A stretch of DNA of 42,322 bases from a virus. Location: positions 1-42,322 of the IMG/VR virus record IMGVR_UViG_3300046482_000204; one strand, given 5' to 3'. The notes under the pieces were generated by a model that saw nothing but the letters and a program-made list of their open reading frames with translations, made no database searches and was not told the DNA's origin. Both the position numbers and the translations under genes were made by a program. Below, in pieces: positions 7,246 through 15,600 of this stretch; position 1 is the first letter of the stretch; each line of letters begins with the position of its first letter.

Positions 7246-7895
7246 TCTGCGGGCTCCTCGGGCTCGTTGGCGAAGGTCCCGACCCGGTGGCCGTGGCCCA
7301 GCCTCCTGGCGTACTGCGGCGCCTTGCTCAGGGGGAGCTCCTCGAGGGTGCCGGCCTCGTCCCGGTCCTCGTGGATGAACGTGTCGATGATGGTCCGGGC
7401 GTAGGCCTTCGCCGCCTCGTCGTCGCTGTCCGGGTGCTCGGCCCGCCAGGCTCGCTCTGCGACGCCTCTGAGGCTCGTTATGCGCATGTTTGCGGCGTCG
7501 AGGCGCCAGACCTTGTCGATGAGGTCTGCGGCGTCCTGGTCGCCTCCTAGGCGCTCTGCGGTGTGCGCCAGCCAGGCGATGAGGCCGGGTCGGTCCATGA
7601 TCTCCCGCTTCGTTTTCGGCGCTACTCGGGTGAACGTGTCTCCGAAGCGGACGGGCCCGTTGGCGTCAACGTCGGCCGCCCGCCATCTCCTCAGTGCGCT
7701 CTCGGCCGCCTCGAGGGTCTGCCGGTACTCCCGCAGGGCGCCCTGGAGGATCCAGGCGAGCTCCGCCTCGCTGGCTCCGGTCGCTGCCGCCTGCCGTGCT
7801 AGTTCGCCGGCGATCAGGCTGTCCCAGTCCTCCTCGGCCCAGGCGCCCGCGCCGGGGCTGTTCGTGGCGTCCTTGATTCGCTGTATGTTGCTCAT
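7242..7895 (-). CDS. Hypothetical helical protein in early region
   Basis: 217 aa, ATG preceded by CAGGAGA. Mostly predicted helix, rich in Ala, Glu and Arg (AELAWILQGALREYRQTLEAAESALRRW). No catalytic motif or known domain seen. Followed by a GTGA-coupled gene. Conserved early-gene position suggests a replication accessory or host-takeover role, but nothing in the sequence shows it. Confidence 0.7.
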   Translation of the reverse strand: MSNIQRIKDATNSPGAGAWAEEDWDSLIAGELARQAAATGASEAELAWILQGALREYRQTLEAAESALRRWRAADVDANGPVRFGDTFTRVAPKTKREIMDRPGLIAWLAHTAERLGGDQDAADLIDKVWRLDAANMRITSLRGVAERAWRAEHPDSDDEAAKAYARTIIDTFIHEDRDEAGTLEELPLSKAPQYARRLGHGHRVGTFANEPEEPAE

Positions 7896-7942
7896 TCGTC
7901 TCCTGGTGGGTGAGCGGGTAGTTGCCGATGGCTCTCACTCGT

Positions 7943-8206
7943 TCACGTAGGCGGTGCTTTCGTCTCATCCGTTCGTGCTCCTTGCTGTTTGAGGCGTCCG
8001 GTCTCCTGCGCCCAGGCCTCGATGGTCGCCCACTCCCAGAGGGGCGTGTTGGTCAGGATGGCCGCCGGTGCGGGCAGCGGCGGTCTCCTCGTCAGGTTCT
8101 TCCCTCGGGCTCGCCAGCTGTAGACGGTGGCCGGCTCCACGCTGAGCCGGTCGGCGATCTCGTTCGTGCCGACCGGGTCGTGGAGGGTGGTGGTCCTCGT
8201 GGTCAT
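7943..8206 (-). CDS. Excisionase/MerR-like helix-turn-helix protein
   Basis: 87 aa with strong AGAGGAGA site before the ATG at 8206. Residues 12-36 (VGTNEIADRLSVEPATVYSWRARGK) are a clear HTH of the kind found in Xis/AlpA/MerR-type DNA-binding proteins, followed by a wing-like LPLWEWATIEAWAQETGR. As there is no integrase in the window, a role as a transcription regulator is more likely than excision. Confidence 0.75.
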   Translation of the reverse strand: MTTRTTTLHDPVGTNEIADRLSVEPATVYSWRARGKNLTRRPPLPAPAAILTNTPLWEWATIEAWAQETGRLKQQGARTDETKAPPT

Positions 8207-8218
8207 GGTTGTTCTCCT

Positions 8219-8518
8219 CTATTCTCGGGGTCCGGGCCCGACCGCCAGCCCTTCTCCCTCGACGGCGTGCCGTCCGTTCTCCGACGAGGCCAGCTGGCGG
8301 CGGGCCTCGTTCGTGCAGCGGGTGCAGCGCAGGTCGGGGTGGATGGTGTTCTCCCACTTGCGGAGCATCTCGCCCATGGTCTCGGCGTCGTCGTTCGTGT
8401 TCCAGCGTTCCCGCTGCGGCGGCCGGGGCCCGCAGATCGGCCTCAGGTCGAGCTCGTGAACGGCGGCGATGTGGTAGGCGCCTCGGCTGCTCTGCGCGAC
8501 GCTGACGGTCCACGTCAT
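8219..8518 (-). CDS. Small cysteine-containing protein
   Basis: 99 aa from the ATG at 8518 (MTWTVSVAQ), which has GAGGAG at the right distance and overlaps the upstream stop; the in-frame ATG at 8542 is inside the previous gene. Cys/His residues (HELDLRPICG, then HPDLRCTRCTNEARR) could form one split zinc site. The pattern of histidine-rich phrase followed by CxxC is common in actinophage small proteins. Function unknown. Confidence 0.65.
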   Translation of the reverse strand: MTWTVSVAQSSRGAYHIAAVHELDLRPICGPRPPQRERWNTNDDAETMGEMLRKWENTIHPDLRCTRCTNEARRQLASSENGRHAVEGEGLAVGPGPRE

Positions 8519-8763
8519 CGTCCGCTCCTCGGGGTTCCCCATTCGGGTTTGGGCACGTCGGCGGGGACGAGGGTCGGGTCGTAGGGGTCGGCGAGCCGGT
8601 GGGTCCAGGCGTGGCGGACTTTGAGGGTGGAGGGCGGCTGCGGGTGCGCCGCCCTCACGGCCTCCTCGGCGGTGTCCGCCTGGACGATGCGGAGGCCTCC
8701 CTCGCCGTCGTACGGGTTGCGTGCTCCGAGGAGGAGCACCACCCAGGTCGGTCGGCTGCTCAT
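8515..8763 (-). CDS. Hypothetical protein
   Basis: 82 aa (MSSRPTWVVLLLGARNPYDG). Predicted alpha/beta fold with AVRAAHPQPP and a Pro/Asp-rich tail. ATGA overlaps at both ends. No recognised domain. Confidence 0.65.
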   Translation of the reverse strand: MSSRPTWVVLLLGARNPYDGEGGLRIVQADTAEEAVRAAHPQPPSTLKVRHAWTHRLADPYDPTLVPADVPKPEWGTPRSGR

Positions 8764-8972
8764 GCGGGCCCGTTGATTTCCATCTGCTCCAGCTCGAGGT
8801 GCTGGCGGGTGCCCGGCGCCTCGGCTTCGACGGCCGCCCGCGCCCGCTCCGCGCTCGAGTAGAGGCCTCGGGTCCGTCGCTGGTTGCCCTTCGCCCAGAC
8901 GACCGCCCACACGTGGCGTTGTCTCGGCTCGGGGCGGGTGCCGCCCTTCGGCTGGTGGTCGGTCTTGCTCAT
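8760..8972 (-). CDS. Hypothetical protein, possible small DNA-mimic or AP2-like fold
   Basis: 70 aa, start MSKTDHQ at the ATGA overlap. The core RHVWAVVWAKGNQRRTRGLYSSAERARAAVEAEAPG looks like two or three strands and a helix, an arrangement reminiscent of small integrase-type arm-binding or AP2-like folds, but I cannot assign it. Confidence 0.6.
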   Translation of the reverse strand: MSKTDHQPKGGTRPEPRQRHVWAVVWAKGNQRRTRGLYSSAERARAAVEAEAPGTRQHLELEQMEINGPA

Positions 8973-9268
8973 TGTCCGTTCTCCTTCTCGTGTTCCCTGG
9001 CGTCGTCCAGGGCCGGGTTGGTGAGCAGCCAGACTACTCCCGCCCAGCCGGCTCCTGCCGCAAGGGTTAGGGTGGTTGACCAGGCTGCTCCGCTGATCGG
9101 TTCGGCGCTGCCGGCGGCGATGAGGGCGAGGGCCCAGAACGCTGCTCCGGTGGTCCGGTGGATGCGGCGCACCCATCGGCTCCGTCTCGCGCAGGTCGTG
9201 CAGTCGCCTCCCTTCGGTTTGGCGAGGTCGCCGCACCGTCCGCATCGGGTAAGGTGGTGTTCGCTCAT
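8969..9268 (-). CDS. Zinc-ribbon membrane protein
   Basis: 99 aa. N-terminal four-Cys ribbon (CGRCGDLAKPKGGDCTTC, residues 9-26) followed by two hydrophobic helices (about 42-60 and 66-84) and a charged C-terminus. A zinc ribbon at the membrane face with two passes is an uncommon layout for a phage early protein and might act on a host membrane complex. Start set by the ATGA overlap. Confidence 0.65.
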   Translation of the reverse strand: MSEHHLTRCGRCGDLAKPKGGDCTTCARRSRWVRRIHRTTGAAFWALALIAAGSAEPISGAAWSTTLTLAAGAGWAGVVWLLTNPALDDAREHEKENGQ

Positions 9269-9591
9269 CGGATGCGTCTCGTCGTCGGCTGGGTGCCGTA
9301 GGGGGCGGGCCGGCAGTCCTGGCCGTGGTCGTCGGGTCCTCCGCACCAGCGGCACGAGCCCTTCGCCTTGGCGATGGCGTCGTCCAGGATGCGGCGGGCC
9401 TCGGCGAGGCCGGTGACGGTGCCCTCTGCGGTCCTCCAGTCTTGGAGCTCGTCGAGGTCGCCGTCCTCCTGGGCGGCGTATGCGGCTCCCGCCTCGAGGG
9501 CGGCGCCTCGGGCTTCGACGAGTGCTCGGGTGATGTTGGCGCTGGCCCGTTCGAGGGCCTCCTTCGCCTTGTACGGGTCGAGGTCGATCAT
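9265..9591 (-). CDS. Helical protein with C-terminal zinc knuckle
   Basis: 108 aa from ATG 9591, preceded by the very strong AAGGAGGA. A long helix or coiled coil (residues 5-75, KEALERASANITRALVEARG...) ends in SCRWCGGPDDHGQDC, a probable CxxC...H...C metal site. Function unknown. Confidence 0.7.
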   Translation of the reverse strand: MIDLDPYKAKEALERASANITRALVEARGAALEAGAAYAAQEDGDLDELQDWRTAEGTVTGLAEARRILDDAIAKAKGSCRWCGGPDDHGQDCRPAPYGTQPTTRRIR

Positions 9592-9791
9592 TTGCTGATC
9601 CTCCTTGTCGCCCAGACGGTCGCGCCCTCGGGCCGCTCCGGGCAGGCGGGCGTGCAGACGACGACGCCGGCGCCGGGTGGCAGGGCGAGGTCCGGGGCGC
9701 TCCCTCTGTACCCGGTTTCCGCCTCGGTCTTGATCTTGCACCACCAGCAGCGGGGCTCGGCCGGCTCGCCGGTTTTCCGTGGCGCCTTCAC
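9588..9791 (-). CDS. Small zinc-ribbon protein
   Basis: 67 aa from GTG at 9791 in a GTGA overlap. CWWC near residue 20 and CTPAC near residue 50 form a complete four-Cys ribbon (CxxC...CxxxC). The longer upstream open frame is a shadow. Function unknown. Confidence 0.6.
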   Translation of the reverse strand: MKAPRKTGEPAEPRCWWCKIKTEAETGYRGSAPDLALPPGAGVVVCTPACPERPEGATVWATRRISK

Positions 9792-10042
9792 TGTGCGGTC
9801 TCCTCCGCCCTCAGGCGGGGCCGGGTGTGCTCCTGGTAGTAGTGCTGCTGGTATTCGAGGCCGGTCGGCCAGCCCTCGTCGCCGTTCTCCTGGAGGAGGA
9901 TGCGGGTGCCGCATTCGCAGTCCGCCCAGACGCCTTCGACCACTCGGGCGGTCGGGGTCTCGGGGTCGTTGCTGCGGACGTACTGGTCTCCGGTGTCCAG
10001 GCTGAAGAAAACCTGGGTGTCGAAAATGGAGGAGGTGGCCAC
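9788..10042 (-). CDS. Hypothetical protein with CxCG motif
   Basis: 84 aa from GTG at 10042, directly abutting the upstream TGA; GGCCACCTC before it means translation is probably coupled. Contains CECGTRILLQ and the YQQHYYQEHTRPR tail; Cys and His could hold a metal. No family recognised. Confidence 0.6.
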   Translation of the reverse strand: MATSSIFDTQVFFSLDTGDQYVRSNDPETPTARVVEGVWADCECGTRILLQENGDEGWPTGLEYQQHYYQEHTRPRLRAEETAQ

Positions 10043-10372
10043 TCAGGCCACCTCTCCCAGTATTTCGATGAGGGCTTCGGTGACGGCCTCGCGGTCCTCG
10101 TCCTCGAAGGTGGTCAGGCTGACCCTGGCGTTGTTGCCGGTGAGGCTGAGCGCCTCGGCGGTCGGGCCTGGCTTGTCGGTGATGCGGACCTTGTCGGCGA
10201 CCTTGCGGCGCTTCCCGCTCCGGTCGGTGCCGTCGTAGTTGGCGCCGTAGACCGTCACCTGCCGGCTCAGGCCGGCCTGGGTGGCCTTCTCGGTGAACCT
10301 CCAGCGGAGGCCGAGGTTGTCGGCGATCTGGGCGGCGTCCTCGACGACGTCGACGTGGGCTGCTGTTGCCAT
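10043..10372 (-). CDS. Hypothetical protein, first gene of the early operon
   Basis: 109 aa. ATG at 10372 has AGAAGGAGAG at ideal spacing; the longer GTG start at 10621 gives an Arg/Pro-rich shadow. Core is alpha/beta with strands (QVTVYGANYDG, KVRITDKPG, ARVSLTTFED) and a C-terminal acidic helix. It is the first complete gene after the strong promoter at 10752-10798, and so should be made early and in quantity. Function unknown. Confidence 0.7.
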   Translation of the reverse strand: MATAAHVDVVEDAAQIADNLGLRWRFTEKATQAGLSRQVTVYGANYDGTDRSGKRRKVADKVRITDKPGPTAEALSLTGNNARVSLTTFEDEDREAVTEALIEILGEVA

Positions 10373-10808
10373 GGGTGCTCTCCTTCTCTTTAGAGCGTGG
10401 CGGTGGTTCCGCCCTTGGCATCCGAGGGCCGGTGGGCGCTCCTGCTGGCTGGCTGGCCTGCTGGGGCTCTGCCGGGCTGGGGGCGGGTCCGTGGTCCGCT
10501 TCCCCTCACGTCCGCCCTCGTGGGGCTTCTCATCGGGGTCGTTCTGTCTCCCTGGCCGGGCTCGGCCTTTGGTGCGCTTCCGGGTCGTGAGGTTTCCGGT
10601 CCACTCGGCCGCTGTGTTCACTCCGGCCGGTTCCTCCCTGCTCGGTATGTCCCGCAGGTCGAGGTCGGTCTGTGGAGGCTTCTGCAGCGTGCTCGGCTCC
10701 CTTGCGTTGCCGTTCCGTTGCCCGTTGGCCCTCGGTTGTCAAGTGAGGACGACGATGCCACGGCCGGCGCCGGGTGTCAAGGGGGTTGTGGCGGTTTTCT
10801 GAGGTTTC
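10373..10808. other. 436-bp leader region between lysis genes and early operon
   Basis: It contains promoter copy 1 (10752-10798) and then about 370 nt of untranslated leader before the ATG at 10372. A 45-codon reading frame (ATG near 10533, ending in TAA just before the ribosome binding site) exists but looks low-complexity. A small 6-bp hairpin (10798-10813) sits at the stop of the preceding gene. The region is G+C rich like its surroundings, with no tRNA-like fold that I can see. Confidence 0.5.
10752..10798 (-). promoter_or_regulatory. Strong promoter, copy 1 (early operon)
   Basis: Minus strand: AAACCGCCACAA block, then TTGACA (10780-10775), 17-bp spacer, CATCGT (10757-10752). The block and -35 are nearly identical to the copies at 37951-37996 and 39491-39535. 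Here the position equivalent to the start codon of the other two copies reads ACT, so the transcript has a long leader instead of starting at AUG. A second TTGACA (10742-10737) has no good -10. Confidence 0.65.
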
Positions 10809-11003
10809 TCAGAGGGGTCGGGCGCAGGCGGGCCCGAGGTGTTCGGCCGGGTCGGCGGTCGCCGGCTCCTCCCAGCAGTCCTCGCAGATGCGGGCGTGGA
10901 GAAAGGCCTCGGCGGTGTCGGCGTGGGGTCCGTCGGTGCCGCTGAGGAGGTCGGTGGTTAGGGCGCCTCGGTCAGTAGGTGGCGCTGTCGGTGCTGCGCC
11001 CAA
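10809..11003 (-). CDS. Possible small CxxC protein after holin
   Basis: Up to 64 aa. The frame has no ATG or GTG; the only usable start is TTG at 11003, which overlaps the holin gene by 32 nt and has AAGGTC upstream. The C-terminal half (HARICEDCWEEPATADPAEHLGPAC) looks like a genuine protein with a CxxC...C site. A real gene is plausible but the start is uncertain. Confidence 0.4.
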   Translation of the reverse strand: MGAAPTAPPTDRGALTTDLLSGTDGPHADTAEAFLHARICEDCWEEPATADPAEHLGPACARPL

Positions 11004-11226
11004 GGCTGAAGACCTTGTTCACCCATGGCCACCGTCGGCCCGCCCAGTTGACGGCGGCGGTCACTCCTCCGAGGAGGGCGGTGAAGATGCCGGCCTCGAG
11101 GACGGTCTCGTCCAGGGCGATCCCCTGTTCGGCGAGCCAGGCGGCGGCGTTGGCCACCCAGGCGAGGCCGATGAGCCAGGCGGCGAGCGCCTGGGCGACG
11201 GTCCGGATTACGGCGGTGAGGGTCAT
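10972..11226 (-). CDS. Holin-like membrane protein
   Basis: 84 aa, ATG overlapping the endolysin stop (ATGA). Two hydrophobic helices (about residues 8-32 and 44-62) separated by a short acidic loop (AEQGIALDETVL), then a basic C-terminus (WAGRRWPWVNKV). Small size, two membrane passes and position right after the endolysin fit a holin, which forms the membrane lesion that releases the endolysin. Confidence 0.78.
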   Translation of the reverse strand: MTLTAVIRTVAQALAAWLIGLAWVANAAAWLAEQGIALDETVLEAGIFTALLGGVTAAVNWAGRRWPWVNKVFSLGRSTDSATY

Positions 11227-11975
11227 GGCTTCTCCAGTGCTGTCCACGTGTTGGGGCCGACGATGCCGTCGACGGTGAGGCCCTTGGCCTTCTGAAAGTT
11301 CCGGGCGGCGGTGTCGAATCCGCTCCCGGCGATCCCGTCGGGCCGGTGCTGGCTGTCGAAGCTGTTGGCCGGCGGGTGGTTCTTCTGCGCCAGGAGGCTC
11401 TGGGCGATGGCGACGGTGGTGCCCTTGTCGCCCTTCTTGACGGTGCTCCGGGTGACGTTCACGGTGTAGGTCCCTCCTGTGCTCGGGGGTGGTGGGGTCG
11501 CCGACGGCGGGGCTCCCGCTACGGCGACGAGGGTGGCGTAGGTGAGGCGGACGCCGGCCGCTCGTGTCAGGCCGATGTGGTTGTGGTTCTTGTGGGGGTG
11601 GGCTCCGGTGTAGGTCTTGCCCTGCGGGCTCGACGCCGAGTAGATGCGGGGGTCTCCTCGGTCGGCGGCGCCGGGGTCGAAGTTGACGATGAGGTGGTCG
11701 ATGCCGATGCGGGCTCCGTGGGGGCCGAGGAGCTCGAGGGTTTCGATGCCGATCCGCTGGCCGGTCGTGGCGGCGAACCCTTCGTCGTAGGCCCGGCATT
11801 CGGCGTGGTGGCTCCACGTGGTCCCGCCGAACACCTCCCGGCAGTTGCAGATGCCGTAGCTGGTCTGGCCGGGGAACCAGTCCTCAAGGTAGACGGCGAT
11901 GGCTTGGGCTCCCGCCGGGCCGAACCGGGTGCAGCCGGTGGCCCGCTCGTAGGGCGCCCAGTTGTAGTCCGTCAT
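11223..11975 (-). CDS. Endolysin: M15-type peptidase plus peptidoglycan-binding domain
   Basis: 250 aa. Residues 55-64 (SHHAECRAYD) follow the zinc peptidase M15 pattern SxHxxGxAxD with Cys in place of Gly; with H133 of HNHIGL, His57 and Asp64 would bind zinc, as in L-Ala-D-Glu or D-Ala-D-Ala peptidases. A Pro/Thr linker (about 155-170) leads to a peptidoglycan-binding domain type 1 (175-250, VTRSTVKKGDKGTTVAIAQ ... VDGIVGPNTWTAL). It cuts peptide cross-links of the host wall at lysis. No signal peptide, so it relies on the downstream holin. Starts with ATGA overlap. Confidence 0.85.
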   Translation of the reverse strand: MTDYNWAPYERATGCTRFGPAGAQAIAVYLEDWFPGQTSYGICNCREVFGGTTWSHHAECRAYDEGFAATTGQRIGIETLELLGPHGARIGIDHLIVNFDPGAADRGDPRIYSASSPQGKTYTGAHPHKNHNHIGLTRAAGVRLTYATLVAVAGAPPSATPPPPSTGGTYTVNVTRSTVKKGDKGTTVAIAQSLLAQKNHPPANSFDSQHRPDGIAGSGFDTAARNFQKAKGLTVDGIVGPNTWTALEKP

Positions 11976-12181
11976 GTGAGGTCCTCCTGGGCGACGACTC
12001 CGCCGGCCGCCCGGATGGCGGTCGGGTCGATGGCGTCGGTGTCGTTCTCGCCGGTGACGGGGTCTGTGCCGTCGTCGCTGCCGTCGGCCGGGTCGGTGGT
12101 CTTGCGTTCCCGTCGGGGAACGTGGAGGTCTCTGCGGGGGTCGGCCTGGCGGAACCTGAGCCGTCCGATGTTCCTGCTCAT
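11972..12181 (-). CDS. Small acidic-tailed protein before endolysin
   Basis: 69 aa. Basic first third (RNIGRLRFRQADPRR) and an acidic, Asp/Thr-rich rest. There is no ribosome binding site; TAGCCT ends exactly 7 nt before the ATG, so the mRNA probably begins at the start codon (leaderless). Function unknown; possibly a lysis or virion-assembly factor given its place. Confidence 0.65.
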   Translation of the reverse strand: MSRNIGRLRFRQADPRRDLHVPRRERKTTDPADGSDDGTDPVTGENDTDAIDPTAIRAAGGVVAQEDLT

Positions 12182-12188
12182 GGCGGAG

Positions 12189-12194
12189 AGGCTA
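12189..12194 (-). promoter_or_regulatory. Leaderless late promoter, -10 TAGCCT
   Basis: CCTAGCCTCTCCGCC precedes the ATG at 12181 with 7 nt between the box and the start. No -35 consensus. Confidence 0.6.
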
Positions 12195-12221
12195 GGCGGG
12201 GTCTGCGGCGGGCGTGAGGAT

Positions 12222-12602
12222 TTACGGGGTGGGGACGGGGGCGCCGCTCGCCGCCCACCCTCCGACGAAGCCGGCGGCGGTGCTGCCGATGAGCATCCAC
12301 CAGAGCCGGTCGATCTTCTTCTCGATGGCTTCGCTGTGCGCTCGGGCGAGCTCGCGGTCCTGCGCCCGGTTCTCGGCGACTTCGGCGGCGTGGGCGTCGA
12401 GGCGTTCGTGGATGCGGCGGTCGCCGGCGGTCCGCTCCTCCCTCATCGCCTCGTGGATGGCGGGGATCAGGCCGTGTTCGGCGTCCATCTTGTTGAGCCG
12501 TTCGATGGCGCCGAGGTGGCCGACGTCGGGGTCTCCGAGGATGGCCCGTTCGAGGCGTTCGAAGCGGTCGGCGGGAATGTCGGCGATCGTCCCGAGGGGC
12601 AT
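12222..12602 (-). CDS. Coiled-coil protein with C-terminal membrane anchor
   Basis: 126 aa from ATG 12602 (MPLGTIADIP), set by the -10 box 7 nt upstream; an in-frame ATG at 12662 lies within the tail spike gene. Residues 10-95 are a long charged helix (HERLDAHAAEVAENRAQDRELARAHSEAIEKK), then one membrane span (about 100-119, LWWMLIGSTAAGFVGGWAASG). Location just before the endolysin suggests a lysis accessory such as a second holin or spanin-like regulator. Confidence 0.7.
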   Translation of the reverse strand: MPLGTIADIPADRFERLERAILGDPDVGHLGAIERLNKMDAEHGLIPAIHEAMREERTAGDRRIHERLDAHAAEVAENRAQDRELARAHSEAIEKKIDRLWWMLIGSTAAGFVGGWAASGAPVPTP

Positions 12603-12609
12603 GGCTTCG

Positions 12610-12615
12610 AGGCTA
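12610..12615 (-). promoter_or_regulatory. Leaderless late promoter, -10 TAGCCT
   Basis: GCTAGCCTCGAAGCC precedes the ATG at 12602; 7 nt lie between box and start, and there is no ribosome binding site. It lies just before the tail spike stop codon, giving the lysis genes their own transcript. Confidence 0.6.
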
Positions 12616-12642
12616 GCGGCCTGCCGGTGGTCCGGGCGGTTC

Positions 12643-15600
12643 TCAGCGGGCGAACTGGCCACCGATGGCGCCTCCCGCCGCGGTGGTGATCGTGCTCGTC
12701 CCGTTGTCGACGCTGTCGGCGGTCCCGTAGTCGGCGCTCGTGCCGAGGTCGTTGGCGTGGACGGCGTTGCCGGTGCCGCTCACGATGTTGATGCCGTATC
12801 GGGCGGCGGCGAACGCTCCTGCTGCGGTGAGCTTGTTGCCGTGGATGAGGTTGGCGTCGCCGGCGACGTAGATGTTGTCGCTCGTGTTGTCGCTGTTCTG
12901 GCTGGCGGCGAAGACGAAGTTTCCGACGATCGAGCAGTTGTTGCTGCCGACGAGCTGGATGCCGTGGAGGCCGGGGAACTCCAGGTAGTTCCCTTCCACG
13001 AGCACCTTCGTGCAGCCGTCGAGGAGGATGCCGGTGTCGGTGCTCTCTCCGAAGTGGTTCCCCCTCACGACGCCTCGGGTGCACGTGTCGAGGATCATGC
13101 CGTCGAACCCTCCGGGCTCGAGCCAGTTGTTGTCGGCGATGATGAAGTCGGTCATGTTGGCCGCCTCGATGAGGCCCATGCCGCTGCTGTTGATGTTGTA
13201 GTTCCCGATGATGCTGACCTGGATGGCGCCGTCGGCGAAGATGCCCTCGGTGAACTCGTTCCCCATGATGAGGACGTTCTGGCTGCTGCCGATGTCGACG
13301 TCGCTGCAAACCTGGTTGTGGGCGATGATGATGTCGAAGAGGCCGGCGCTGGCGTCGACAAACTGTTGGACGGCTTGGGCTCCGGGGAAGGGGATCGAGC
13401 AGCGGGTGATCGTGTTCAGGCTGCCGGCCTGGATGGCGGTCCCGAGGAGGAAGAACCACACGTTGTCGACGGTGCACACGTCCTGGAGGCTGATGCCGAT
13501 GCTGCTGCCGGCTCCTCCCTTGATGCTCAGGTTGCGGACGGCGCAGGCGTCGTCGGTGGCGATGAGGACGCCGCTGGTGGCGGTGCTCTGGATGAGGGTC
13601 GCCTCCGGTCCGACGCCTTCGAGGGTGATGCCGCCGGGGAGGCTGATCTCGCCGGCGTCGATGTTGAAGGTCCCGGAGCCGAGGACGATGCGGCCGCCTC
13701 GGTAGGGGGTGGTCACGTTGTCGAGCTGGTTGGCCGCCTCCATGATGGCTGCGGCGGCGTTGTCCGGGTGGGCGGTCATGTGGGCGTCGGCCTGCTCCTG
13801 CGGGGGCCCGTCGGCGGCGGCGATCTGGAAGGTGAAGGCGCCTCCTCCTCCGCCCGGCGCCGCGGTCGTGTCCTCGTCCTGTTCGGGCATCGCCTTGTAG
13901 GCGGTGAGCAGCCGGTAGAGGGCCTCCCTGTTCGCCGCCTCGCCCTGGAGGAGCCGGCTGGCGGTGATGGCCGTCGTCCAGTGGACGCTGCCGTTGGCGT
14001 CCGCCTCCGCCCTCATGGCGATCTCGCTGATCTTCCGTTCGTGGCGGTCGGTGGTCCCCTGCCAGCCGAAGAGGGCCCGGTCGGCGACTCCGAAGTCGGC
14101 GTATGGGGTGGGGGCGCTGTCGTCGAGTTCGATGCTGACGGCGATCCGGTTGGCGAGCTCCTCCTCGAGGGCGGTCGCCGCGCGGGCGGTCAGGCTCGGG
14201 TGGTCGATCATGTCGGGGTCGCCCAGCCACTCCTCGTAGATGCCCGTCTGTGTCTCCTGGGCGCCGTTGGCGACTTCGGTGATGATGCCGTCGGCTCCCT
14301 CCGCCAGGATGCGGCTGGCGGCCGGGAGACGGCCGGCTACGAGGCCGCCGGCTACGCCGAGGCCGACGAGGAAGGCGAGCTCGCCGGTCCGGTCGGTGCC
14401 TCGGCCGTCGGGTCCCCAAAGGTGGAGGTCCCATTCGGGGTCGGTCGGGTCGGTCGTGTTGGGGGTGACGTCGAAGTCGTAGCCGAGGTTTCGGAAGAGG
14501 CCGCCGTAGATGTGGGTGCCGTACTTCTGGCCTCTCCTCAGGAGGACCGACTCCTCCTGCGGCCAGTCGGCTCCCTCGCTGCCCTGCGTGTCGGTGTAGG
14601 TCCGTCCGGTGATGTAGGGCATCTTGGCGACGGTCGGGTGGTCGGTCTGGGCGTCGTCCATGATCATGTCGCTGATGACGCCGAGGGTGCTGGCGGGGAG
14701 GCCCTCGACGATGACGTAGTCGTCCACGTAGAAGGTCGGGCTGCTCTGGACGCCGACGTTGGTCTTGCCTCCGTTCCAGGCGACGGCGAGGTGGACGCCG
14801 GTCGTGTCCGCGATGCTCGTCCAGCGGAGGCGGGTCCACGTGTTCGGGGCGGCGCTGACGGTGGCGCTCGCCATGTGGTAGCTGCCGGGGGCGGGCAGGA
14901 AGCCTCCGGTCACGGTTTTCGCCAGCGGGCCCTTCGGGGCGCTCCGGTTCGCCCAGATCGAGAAGGTGCGGGCGCTGCCGGCGGTGTGGTACACCCACGC
15001 TTCGCTCGTGTAGAGCTTGCCGGGGGTGAGGGTGATCTCCCGCTCGTATTGGGCTCGGACGTGCATGTAGCTGATGCGGCCGAAGGCGTCGACGTAGGCC
15101 GGCTGGCTGCCCTGAAGCTTGAGGCTGCGGGTTCCGCTGTGCGCCTGCTCGGTGCTGATCTCGGCGGTGTTCATCGTGGCGATCGTCCCGCCGGTGATCC
15201 AGTCGCCTACGTCGAATTCGGCGCCGGTGGTCACGTCCCAGCTGTCGACGGCGATGTTGTGGTCGCCGGTGTCCTGGTATTCGATGATGAGTTCGACGGG
15301 CTGTTCGCCGGCGACGAAGGTGAGGGTGGTGGTCTGGTAGCTGCCGGTGGTGCTGCCGTTGCCGTTGGTGGCGTTGGCGAGCTCGGCCCACCAGATGCCG
15401 TCGCTCTGGTATGCGTTGGTGTGGCTGGCGGTGGTCGCTCCGCTGATGCCGATGCGGATGCGTTCGCCGCTGCCGCTGAGGTCGTCCAGTTTGCCGGTGA
15501 CGGTGAACTGCTCTCCGACCCGGACGCTGGTGATGGTCCGCCTCAGGATGGTGCCGACGCCGGCCGGGTTCCACAGGCCGTAGAAGTCGCCGGTGTCCGC

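Noticed and set aside
7943-8206. Excisionase of an integration system
   Set aside because: No integrase or attachment site is seen in the window, so the HTH protein is described only as a DNA-binding regulator.
10737-10742. Second TTGACA upstream of the early operon
   Set aside because: No acceptable -10 box at 16-18 bp, and it coincides with the expected transcript start of promoter copy 1.
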